DNA from: Lepturacanthus savala
Taxonomy: Eukaryota > Chordata > Actinopteri > Scombriformes > Trichiuridae
NCBI GenBank assembly: GCA_030544235.1
Contig: CM060470.1
Coordinates: forward strand, 8,992,856-9,056,855
DNA length: 64,000 nucleotides
Reading direction: 5' to 3'
The notes beneath the pieces were generated by a model that ran no database searches, was not told where the DNA came from, and worked only from the letters and a program-made list of their open reading frames with translations. Made by a program: the position numbers and the translations under genes. Shown here piece by piece: positions 12,646 through 23,112 of the stretch (the stretch's first letter is position 1; each line of letters begins with the position of its first letter).

Positions 12646-14418
12646 TGATAGAGCCCTAGAAGGATAACCATGTTTGGAATTGAAACCCAAGGAGGAAAGA
12701 GTGGCAGACAGAAAGCAGGCCTGCTACTTAACATAACAGAAAGAGAGAGTGAGGCAGGAAACGGGACAGCGGAGAGGGACTGTGACAAATATATTGAAGA
12801 GATTTTAAAGTGTCACGCACTTTTTAAACAAGAAAAAAAAAAAAAAGAAGTTCCAGCCAGAGATTGAACTCAGTTCTTATGCCACCCAAAGTTCACGGGT
12901 CCAGAGAAGTCCCAACCGGTATGTATTTAGAGACGCTGAAATAAGTAGGATGACATTGTGCAGGTCAGATTTCAGGTATAAACACTGGCAACACCACGGC
13001 CGCAAATACCCGCCTGTACCAACTAGCTCACAACTCAGAGCCAACAGGGACGAGTCCATCTAATCTGATATTTCCCTTCTCTGTTCTTTCCCTTGGTTAT
13101 TGCTGCAAAAAATGCAGCACAGCAGAATAATATAATACAAGAAGAGAGTGTATATATGGGAATTATATATTTTTTAACTTATTCAATGCAAAACTGTAAA
13201 ATTGTATTTAAATTATTTATCACCTGTTTACAGTATTTGTATTTTGCCTTAGCTTTTATTTATTTATTTCTAATACATCCCAGCACCAGGACAGGCTCCT
13301 CCCCTGCAAATCTGCTTTGTCAAACTGATTGATATAAAATATTATAAATGAATAATAAATATATCCTATTATAATTTGTGATCTGGAAGAAATTACATTT
13401 TATTTTGTATGGTCTAAATGTGTATTTTAGACACTACAATCACATTTTTCAGGAGAAGGTTGCACAAAACTCTAAATTTCACTGGTGAATGATCAAAATG
13501 TGGGAACACTTGTATCAAGAAATTAAAAACAGCAATATGGATTATTTACTCTTAGCTGTAAGGATTTTGTAGTGATTGTGTGAATCATGACAATTGTATT
13601 TCTTGGATTTGTAAAATTTGAAAATGTGTGATGCAGCTTTTGTCTTGTGACCACCATGCTGCCTAGCAACACCTACATATATGGCTATAGAAAGCACCAG
13701 AAGCCCAACAATATAAAAATTGTAGTTTTAGAAGATAGAATCTGAAGGGATTTGCATTCTACAATTTACACGAGGTTGTGTCATTGTTCATTCACATTAG
13801 ACCAGTCTAATCTAAAGTGCACATTGTAAACCAAGCCGAGTTGCAATACTTACCTGCACTTGCAAGTCCTCAAGGTAGGCTATTTTTAGGAACAGATTGT
13901 ATTTTTGTGTTTTATATAGACTAAAAACACCAATACCCAGGACATTCACTGTCTGCTCATGGCAGTCATTTTAGACTGCAATTGCTTTGTGTACATGCAT
14001 TAGCAGCAGGTCATGGGTCAGGGTGCAGATTGTGTGCCAGCATGTGTTTATTGTGAGGAAGGTCAGTGAACTGGTGGTGATTGGACAAGAAATCATGTAC
14101 ACCAACACTTGGATATGGGAAAATATATTTATGGCTCAGTGCACTTTACTGGGGGAAGAATATTGCATTTGATCCGGTTTTGCTGGAGATTTGAATGTAT
14201 GAAAGTGGTCCACTGCCAGGCCTGCTAGACAAGAATGCAGATATGTGAAGGATTGACTTTAGCAGGGGCAGGAGTTATTTTTAAGCCTAAATGCATACCA
14301 GGGACAGCAACTGTGGCAGGCAACCGTTAACAGCCAGAGGAGACCTTCGGCACAAGATCACCATTAATTATTCAAGTATTCAATACTCTAAAACATTCAG
14401 AGGCTTATTGCATAGGAC

Positions 14419-14424
14419 TTTATT
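14419..14424 (-). terminator. cox17: Possible cox17 poly(A) signal
   Basis: TTTATT on the plus strand reads AATAAA on the minus strand, about 1.5 kb beyond the cox17 stop. It is weakly supported. Confidence 0.2.
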
Positions 14425-15905
14425 AAATTTTCAGACAGCATTTTAGTCAAATTTCTCAATATGCAGACATTAAAAAAAGATTCACACAGAAGGACAATCA
14501 ACCATCAAAGCCAGAGTGCATCATTATCACATTTCCCTTCCAGCTAAGGTATAAATAGAGGAAACGGAGAAAGGAATATCCAGGGTCATCCACTCACAGG
14601 AACACTGCAGGAGAGAGAGAAAGACACACATGAGCATTTCATGTTCCTAATAGTACATTGTGAGAGAAACCATCAAAGGAGCATAAACCGCTCAGTCAGC
14701 TCAACTTTGTGCATGTGTCAAGTACCACGGCGAGTGCATCCTAATACATTATTCAGTTTTACCTCCAGCGACTGACTAAAGACGAGTCTCATTTACGCAG
14801 AAATGAGTGAAAACTGAAGTGATTGCAGTGAATCGGGCCGGTTAAACTGCTGAAACATGAACCGAGTAGCATGGTTTTAGGAACGTTACACAAGAGGCAA
14901 GCACCACTCCCTCCCCTTTACACACAGGTTCATTACATGACCTCCTAGTCTGGTACTGTGGTTACGCAAAACCGTGGCTGAAACGGGCAATGAGTTATAT
15001 ACGACTTTCTGCAACATTCAGAATACTGAAAAAGAAATTAAAAACAATTCCTGCAAACATTTAGAGTGACATTAAACAAAAGGCATTTACATGGGTCATA
15101 GAAAGGGCAGGTGCTCATTTACACACTAGACTGACTCAATTCAAGTTGGATTTAAGTTGTCAGAATAGATTTGGCAGCAGGCTGTCAACTCAGCAGTGTC
15201 ACTAATACATGCAAACCATGTTGGAGTTTGGGTCACTTCCAGTATAAATTTGTAGGTAACCAATGAGATTAAGTTTAAATTGAGGCAAACACAATTTACA
15301 TGGAACATATGCACTTACAAGCCAATTGCATCTTTTAAGCCATGCATGTGTATAAAGTTGGTGCTTAAAATTGTCTGATAAAAGGCCAGGTAAGCACTGC
15401 TCTCCCCACATTTTTAACCACTCTTCAGCCCCAAAGGGACCATTTGGATCTTTGATTTGCACACAGAAACCCATAAGGTTTTCACAAAGAAAGTAGTTTT
15501 ATAGAGAAACCATAGTCAAGGTAAAATTGATGGCCGAAGCAGTGGCAAGTGACACTGGTTAGAGCAGCCACCTTATGAACAGAAGCTACAGTCCTCATTG
15601 CAGGCAGCCCAAGTTAAAATCTTTGTATGTCATTGTCCCTTGCTACTATGCACCGTTAATGGCAATTTAAAAAAATTGCCCAGACGGCCAAAATGTTTTT
15701 GCACACAATTAGAATGGATGGCAGCACACTGATGTTCTAGTCAAAGCAGTAAAAAACTCTAAACTAGAGGAACAGCTGAGGGGTACAAATGACCCAGAAT
15801 GAGATTCTAACTGCAAACAAGCTGATGAGACCAAAAAGTACCTGTGAGCGTGTAAGCTCATGAGGTTTGGATTTGATACTTACCACAAACAATACAAAAC
15901 AGTAG

Positions 15906-16186
15906 TTATATCTTGAATCCAAGCTGCCTCATGCAGTCTTTGTGTGCCTCAATGAGCGCTGTGCAGCTTTCTTCTCCCTTTTCAATGATGCTAAATAAAA
16001 AAAACAAACATGTATTAAACGTTTTCATTTCCAACAAGGAAAGAATCACCATATCCAGCCTGTTGCTTACCATGCATCCCTGACTTTCTTTGTCTCGGGA
16101 CAAGCACAGCATGGCTTTAGTGGCTTCTGCGTTGTGCCGTCAGTCACAGCAGCAGGCTCCACGCTGGCAGCAGACAGGGTTGACAT
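15906..16186 (-). CDS. cox17: cox17, cytochrome c oxidase copper chaperone (complete)
   Basis: There are two coding exons, 16186-16071 and 15990-15906, giving 66 aa (human 63). COX17 carries Cu(I) in the mitochondrial intermembrane space and hands it to SCO1 and COX11 for assembly of cytochrome c oxidase. The protein reads MSTLSAASVEP..., then the copper-binding KPCCACPETKK, then a twin CX9C coiled-coil-helix-coiled-coil-helix domain (RDACIIEKGEESC and HKDCMRQLGFKI-stop). It has no classical presequence, as expected for a Mia40 substrate. The acceptor of the first coding exon is at 16199-16202. The exon extends 12 bases upstream of the ATG and joins a 5' UTR exon ending at 17257. The position beside popdc2 matches human. 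Confidence 0.97.
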
Positions 16187-17330
16187 CTTCTGGCTGAACT
16201 GGAGAAATAAGAGCAGCACTCGCTTTATTCAACTCATTCCATGGCAGGATATGAACCAGGACACTCCAAAGAGACACCTGAATGTCTGAGTAAACAGTTT
16301 TTGGTCAAACTGAAAATGGCATTAACTTATCAATTAAAACTAAAGTCACATTCTCTGGTTTCAGCTTATTCATACTGCGGTCTTTTAAATGTTGAGACCA
16401 CTAATCAAAATTGACCCCCCCCCCCCTCCACTCTTGACAATTTTTATCTTCAGACATGGAAGTTAACAAAAGATGCACTGAAGTACTTGTGGTACTTTTA
16501 CTTTAAGTATTTCTATGACAGTACTTTAGACTTGCACCACATTTAAGAATTACACTATCCCATTCCACTACATTTAACAGCTCCAGTTGCTTTTCAGATT
16601 TTCATAATATACAGTTGTGTAAAATAATATTGTAATATTAATTCAAAGCAACATTAAAGTATACATCATTGACTAGACTTTATTAAAATGCTCCTACATT
16701 CATTTAGGGATTACAAATATTTGAATGCATAATGAGCACTTGTAGCATGCTGATAATATTGCTGACCTTAACAGTTTCAATTCAGGAAATGTTGATTTTT
16801 TCCTGCTACTTTATTTAAAATAAAGACCCGAGTACTTGGAATACGATTTAGTGTGATTATAGACACCCCCACTCAGTGACATTGAAGAGTGCTGACATAA
16901 GTGATAAATTAAGCTGAGAGGAAGAGCCTCAACACTAGCCGGCACGTGCCATAATAGAGGATGTATGCTACATATTAACATATATATTAAATAGAGTATT
17001 GAGCGTGTAGCAGTGATGGATCAAACATAAAAGAACATAGTGTACTTCGCTGTGTTGTGGTTTAATACCTCAGACACACTGCATAATGCTAACATCGGCT
17101 AAAGTTAGCTAACAGGAACTAACAAATGATATTTACGTAATCCGTTTAAACCCCTCAACCAACGGTCGTCCTTATAAACGAAAGACGGGATAAAATTAAC
17201 AGAAAACGTAGCGTGGTATTCAAACGTTCCAGCTAATCTAATGTTATGCAACTTACTCGTACGGAGGATGGCGGCGATTCACCTTCAAGTTAGAAACCCA
17301 CGTCGGGAACGAGTTCACGTTTTCGGCCTT
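16187..17330 (-). other. cox17: cox17 5' UTR, first intron and leader exon
   Basis: The leader exon ends at 17257 with a CGA|GTAAGT donor on the minus strand and starts somewhere near 17300-17340. The intron ends at the TTATTTCTCCAG acceptor just before 16198. The intron carries a copy of the 'ctttccaccac' repeat family at about 16480-16760. Confidence 0.65.
16480..16760. repeat. Dispersed teleost repeat ('acttttac-tttaagta' family)
   Basis: It contains AAGTACTTGTGGTACTTTTACTTTAAGT and CATTCCACTACATTTAAC-type text, which also occurs at about 45270-46291, 58955-59075 and 60181-60559. This is a common teleost interspersed element with short terminal inverted repeats. I cannot assign a formal name. 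Confidence 0.5.
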
Positions 17331-17338
17331 TATACAGC

Positions 17339-17383
17339 ATCACGTGATTAAAGGGGTTAGCAGAGACTTCTGGGAAATGTAGT
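17339..17383. promoter_or_regulatory. cox17: cox17 promoter motifs: palindromic E-box and ZNF143/Staf-like site
   Basis: ATCACGTGAT at 17339-17348 is a palindromic E-box (USF/TFE3 type). CTTCTGGGAAATGTAGT at 17367-17383 is the reverse of ACTACATTTCCCAGAAG, a good match to the ZNF143/Staf ACTAYRNNNCCCRR promoter motif. Both lie just upstream of the leader exon of a housekeeping mitochondrial gene, where such motifs are typical. Confidence 0.6.
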
Positions 17384-18501
17384 GTTGAGAAACGACGAGG
17401 AAACTTCCAGCAGTAGCCTTTTTTTTCCACAGCAGCTGGTATGTATATTTTTGTTTTATATTGATTCATTCATTCGTCCTTAATGTTAATATGTGTATTT
17501 TATTTGAGGCTGTAAATAAAAAATACATTTTATATTTAATTTTTGTAGTAGCGTATGTCAAATTTATTTAACTGCCCCTAATTTCGATAACGTTTGTATA
17601 CTTTTCACATTAGCCATATTGATATGAATTAGCAGGTAAACACAGGTGTTATCAATGATATTAAGTAAGTAGCAGGGTCTTTCCAGTCAGCCTAAATTAC
17701 TCTATTTGACTTAAATGGAACATAACATTAATTATTAAAGAATCTTAATTTATGTTAAGTACTTAAAGTTGTACACTGTACATTGCTGCTGCTATATAGA
17801 TAATGATTGATTGATTGATTGATTGATTGTATCATAGGTAACACCTGCGTTTACTTAGTAGTTCATGTCAATGTGGCTGTTAAAAATATTTTAATTCAGG
17901 TTTTAGTTGCAAGGTTGGTGTAGGTTTTTCTTTTATTCATGGTAAAAATGCATGCATTTATTTATGTAAGGAATAAGCAAAACCCAAGCACCACGTGACT
18001 GTAGTGCTTTACATATTTATTCTAAACCTAGAATGATTTATTCTCATTCTAGAGCAACTTTTCTCATGCAATAATATCCTTGCTGAGTCAGCACACAGAG
18101 CAACAAATAGAGACCAGAGAACTCATTAAGCTACAGTAAGAAAGGCTTGTTATGAGTGAAATATGTATGTTATTATCTAACCTTTTCCTTGAGTCTGCAT
18201 TTTTTTTTTTGTTATTACTGAGTGTAGCCTCATATGAGACCCTCCAGGCTACGCACGCTGGAGCGTCTCACAGTTATTCCTAAAAATGAGATACAGCTTA
18301 CATTTTGCCCCTGAATTTCCTATACGTAGGCTACTTATCATAAAAAAAGCTTACCTTAAAAGCTAAGGATAACAAAAGAATCTCTGCTAAAAACAACAAA
18401 AGTTTAAAATATATTATTTTAAATTGATATAAATACAACATAAAATAAACCTAAAGTGTCAGTGAAAATCAAACTATCTCATTATCTGCAGTGTGACAAG
18501 T

Positions 18502-18893
18502 GCAATAAATTGTCAGTCAGTCAGTCATTTTCTATACCTGCTTATTCCTCATTAGGGTCGCAGGGGTCTGCTGGAGCCTATCCCAGCGCGTTACGGCGAG
18601 AGGCAGGGATACACCCCAGATGGTCGCCAGCCAATCGTGGGGCACACACACCATTCACTCACACACTCACACCTATGGGCAATTTAGAGTTGCCAATTAA
18701 CCTGAGCATGTTTTTGGACTGTGGGAGGAAGCTGGAATACCCGGTGAAAACCCACGCAGACACGGGGAGAACATGCAAACTCCACACAGAAAGGTCCCAG
18801 ACCCCGGACCAAGGAGGTCTTGAACCTGCGACCTTCTTGCTGTGAGGCAACAGCGCTAACCCCTGCACCACCGTGTCGCCCGCAATAAATTGT
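18502..18893. mobile_element. SINE-like retroelement flanked by 12-bp target-site duplications
   Basis: The body at 18514-18881 runs from TCATTTTCTATACCTGCTTA through GGGCAATTTAGAGTTGCCAA and TTTTTGGACTGTGGGAGGAA to GCACCACCGTGTCGCC, a sequence very common in teleost genomes. GCAATAAATTGT is present exactly on both sides (18502-18513 and 18882-18893), which marks the insertion boundaries and a relatively recent event. It has no coding capacity. I do not know the formal family name. Confidence 0.85.
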
Positions 18894-19240
18894 GTTTGTG
18901 AATATATTACATTTAATCCATCAAAATATCAAAATTGACAATGTACTGAAAAAAGTGAGGGAATAAATGTTATTCTTGTATTAGAAATAATATGTTATCA
19001 TCAATCATTGCAGTGCAAGTGCAAGATTCATCCAAGAAAGCTGCAAATATAAATGTGAGGCATTAACTTTCAGATCACTTAAGAAAAAGCTCCAGAGTTC
19101 CTGTTGAGTTGACTTAAAACTAAAAGACTCCCAATCAACCTACTGACATTTCACCCCAGGTACACTTCCATCTGCATAAAATAATATTTGAAGACATGTT
19201 TTATACATGTTTTTTATGCTAACCCTCCTTCTACACAGCC

Positions 19241-19242
<2 letters not shown>

Positions 19243-19305
<63 letters not shown>
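19243..19305. repeat. (CA)n microsatellite
   Basis: About 31 uninterrupted AC units. Confidence 0.98.
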
Positions 19306-20076
19306 GGCTACAAAATTTCCCTGACTCATGAAATATTAATACAATGAAAATTAATTATCCTGCTGCTCAAAACTGACGAAGCTGCTGCTGCTACTGCACC
19401 ATTATTCATGTATCATTATATTAAAGTTCAGATTAACCTTTCTTAAACTGCCATGTAACAATGACCCAGGAGCAGGAGATCTGCTGTGCATTCATCAAGG
19501 ACTCAACATCACAGGGTGCACTGATGCTGCAATCTCATCAGGAGTCAGACTGACCTTTTAATAATTTCATCTGTTGGGTACCACCTGACATAAAAGACTA
19601 CAACATAGACATACAATGACATAAAATGTTCTATTCACTTGTAAAGTACGTTGATTTGCATTTGTATGAAATTGACCTTGAGACTGATAAATGGTATTAG
19701 TTAGATTTTTGAAAGAATGCGTCTTCCCAGTTTGTGTTTGTGGCACTAGACCAAAGTCATATAGTTCCAATATTGAATAACCAAAGGGAAAAATAGGAGC
19801 ACATACACAGATCTTCAGGATAAAGTTGACTCATTAAATAAACAAATGGAGTTGGGTTGTAAACTGTTATTTTAACTCCTCAGAGCCATTATTTTAGTGT
19901 GTTAGTTAACTTCTACGTTACATGTTCATTTTCCATAAGACACAATTGTGTCAACAAATCTATAAAATTATAATTGTTGGCATTTCATTCTTTCATTTAT
20001 GAAGTTTTCCACTGGATTTCACACACAGGTCAATATCAACATGTCAATATTGACTAATATGACATATCATTATATG

Positions 20077-20176
<100 letters not shown>

Positions 20177-20701
20177 TATACCATTATAAAATCTTACAAT
20201 CATCTTAAAATTGCTAGACAATCCAAAAGCCCAAAATATAGAGCTACCGTAAACTTCCAGCTGTTTTGGCTGATATCACTGATATCATATCCAGTGCTGT
20301 TGGTGGGTACAATATACAACAGCAGGTAAAGAGTTTTCCTATATGAAAAATATTTATTTTTTGTCCAACAATAGAAAAGGTATGTGCGTTTTCACGTCTA
20401 CTGGGTGTACTGTGCGTCACCACAGCAATGAAGTGCGTAAGCAGAAACACTGAGTCACTTATTCTTGTTTGAGGGCCAGCTGTGTGCTAGATAAAAGACC
20501 AAGTATGTATATATATTGCCCTGGTTTGTGTGGTAGATATGGACCTTATTTGAAACACAATCTGCTGCAGTCTTGCTGTGCTTTCCACAATATAATGGTC
20601 CTTATAGTGTAACATTTAACACCCACTAATGAAAACTATACAGTTACAAGTTACTTTCAGTTTTATCTTAAGCTTGTTTCTATTTTGGTGCTTTTTCTTA
20701 G

Positions 20702-20808
20702 AAATATGGAGGAGGAGCTATATAGGGCTTTGGTTGAAGTCCTGACCATCTGTCACCTCGTCTTCCTCTTTGCACAAAGCTTGAAGCTGTTTCCAGAAGG
20801 GCAAATAT
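20702..20808 (+). CDS. Unassigned exon-like segment (weak)
   Basis: It is bounded by a good acceptor (pyrimidine-rich TGCTTTTTCTTAG) and a good donor (GTAAGC). One frame is open across the whole 107 bases and starts with an ATG at 20706, giving MEEELYRALVEVLTICHLVF plus about 15 more residues (a hydrophobic helix, then FAQSLKLFPEGQI). I recognise no family and could not find a matching neighbouring exon. It could be a first coding exon of a small or lineage-specific gene, a relic, or chance. Confidence 0.25.
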
Positions 20809-21610
20809 GTAAGCACCCTTTCATCATCTTTCTTTAATCAGCAGGAAACCAATATTCTCCTGTGTATGTTACAGTAAGCCTTGTCAGAACAGAGAATTCA
20901 CAATCACCTATTGACACAGTGACCACAGCCAGAAAAAGTGTAACATCATCTGAGAATGGATTGCAATAATTTGGGATGAGTTTTTTTATGACACCTGGAG
21001 CAAAAAACTCACCCACATCAGTTCCTTCAGTTATTTACTAGATAGCAAATATAAGTGTGAAAGCCTGTTGAGAGATGCAGGGCGGTAATAATGCCAAAAC
21101 CCATTAAAAGAGCAATTTTTGATCCTGGAAAAATAACCGAGAAACATATTTGTTCACTACTGTATGTTTATATTTTGTAATGATGAGTAGTAACAGGAGT
21201 AAAGATTCTTTCAATGTGAGCTTACATTGCCACAAAACCTCCTAGAGAGGAGGTCAGAGTGTTTGGCATAGTTTGTCGAATCCTGACCAGAGTTGGTTGG
21301 TCTGACCCAATGACAGAACACAAAATATACTTACAGTATGTGTGTAGTATGTTCAGCTTTTCTTTGTGGTGCATGGTGGTTGTCACTGCACACCAATAAA
21401 TAACTGGATATGGGGCCTAATCATAATATTTGTTTATGGTGACACCACTCGGCCTTAGAGACATTTTTTACCAGTAGCCACTTGCAGTGTTGAAGCAGAA
21501 ATACCCCACTGGCCCAATTTGGCAGCGTTTTCTGCTTCCTTATTAGATAACATTTATATTCTGAAGGCAGCTGAAATGTACAGGGATCAATGTGGCAAAC
21601 CACTGCTTAT

Positions 21611-21760
21611 AAGGCAAGGCAAGTTTATTTGCATAGCACATTTCAACAATAAGGTAATTCGAAGTGCTTTATATAAAACAGTAAAAGCATCGAGATAGAA
21701 TAATAGGTAAAAATAAAAAATTCTAAATAAAAAAAAATGCATAAGATTAAAAATAATTAT
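21611..21760. repeat. Fragment of a common teleost dispersed repeat
   Basis: It contains GGCAAGTTTATTTGCATAGC and TTCGAAGTGCTTTATATAAA, a recurring fish repeat edge, followed by an A-rich tail. Confidence 0.5.
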
Positions 21761-22127
21761 AAAAAATGAAATCAGAAACAAGAACATATAATTGTAAAGT
21801 GAAAGCATTTGCTAAGTGGCTCCAAAAATATACTTAACGTAAAAAAACCTCTAGCTGAGCCTCCAGCAGCTGCCTCTCTGCTACGTTCTACAGTAAATGC
21901 TCACGGCCAAAATACATAGAGCTGCCCAGGGTCGTATAACTGGGATGATTTGCGAAACTCTCTTGCTAACCTTAACCTTAACCGTACCCGAAACATAACC
22001 TTTCTGCTAACCACACTCATGAGAAATATATATAGTATAAAATATAGAATTATCCCTGGATTAAATGCTTAACAGTTTCAAAGCTACTAAAATAAAAGCC
22101 ACAATAGGATCAACATTCAACAATTTT

Positions 22128-22215
22128 ACTAAACCGATTATCCTGTTCAGGGTCACAAGGACACCTGGACAGGTTGGTGGTCTATTACAGGGTTAAGACA
22201 CACAAGTGTTTCTCT
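22128..22215. repeat. Degraded fragment of the SINE-like family
   Basis: TTATCCTGTTCAGGGTCACA and GGACAGGTTGGTGGTCTATTA resemble the 5' half of the element at 18514-18881, with many changes and no recognisable 3' half. Confidence 0.4.
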
Positions 22216-23112
22216 GTACCTTCCTATTGCAAAAAATCTCACTCAGACTAAAAATGTCCATGACCCATTAATCTCATAAAATGCTCTTCATTATTAGACA
22301 CATCTCATGCACTAAGCTGCCAGTAATTCACCTTACCCACTGACATGACCCCTCAGTTAATCCCACTGCGCTGTTCCTCTAATATCATTTCTGTTTTTTA
22401 ATTTCTCAAACTTTGCTTGTATTAAATCATACATCAAAAACAACATTAAAAAAATCCAGCTGGGGTAAAATCTCAATCTGATAATTTGTAATCTGGACAT
22501 GAAATATCTCAGCCTTAGTTTTGTTTTGATGCTGATGTGAAATATGCAAACAAAGAGCTGCAAGCATATGAACAGCATCAGGTAACAGGATAGAGTTTAA
22601 TTCCATCCCTGGCAGAGACGATCCAGACTGAACTTGTCCCTGCGCAAGCTGCCACATGTCTAATTCAGATATTCAGATGACAATAATAGTCATCACACGC
22701 ACACATACATCCATTGTCTTCAGTATTAATGTGAGCTGGACCTTACCCTCTTGACACGGTGTGATATATGTGAGGACGAGACACAGATACTGAATAGTTG
22801 ATGAGCTGGGAGAAAAAGAGAAGAAGTGAAGGGGGAGGGGAGGGGTGGGGGTAGAAATAGAGAGAGACAGACTCTCCGTGAGGGAGGGAGGGCGCAGTAG
22901 AGCGGGTATCCACTCGCCTCGCTCCACACAGCTTCAATAAGCCCAGAGGTTGGGAGACTTGATGGAAAATTACCTTGTGACCAAAAGGGGAGGTCAGGAC
23001 TGGTAGATGAGAGCAAAGTCAGACTCCACTCGTCAAGAGAAGAAGAAGAGGAGGCAGAGCGGGGAGAGGATGGCCTGCGCGATCGGATGATCAGAGCAGA
23101 CCGAGTTTGGCC

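Larger units (their letters stand above)
12171..15905. other. Intergenic: popdc2 upstream region and cox17 downstream region
   Basis: No coding exon is recognised. The popdc2 promoter and 5' UTR must lie in the first part, which is C/T-rich on the plus strand and carries a GT/G tract at 12596-12645. The cox17 3' UTR begins at 15905 and runs leftward. A minus-strand AATAAA (plus TTTATT) is present at 14419-14424, but its use is unproven. Confidence 0.5.

Noticed and set aside
12381..12788. 135-codon minus-strand frame
   Set aside because: Proline, threonine and histidine repeats produced by the GT/G tract and C/T-rich sequence.
18456..18845. 129-codon plus-strand frame
   Set aside because: Lies on the SINE-like element, whose copies are non-coding.
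18780..18860. tRNA-like B-box text in the SINE-like repeat
   Set aside because: The A box and cloverleaf could not be completed, so no tRNA gene is called; no tRNA or rRNA gene was found anywhere in the window.
21960..21990. CTAACCTTAACCTTAACC-like text resembling telomere repeats
   Set aside because: Only two or three imperfect units with no TTAGGG periodicity; more likely common repeat debris.
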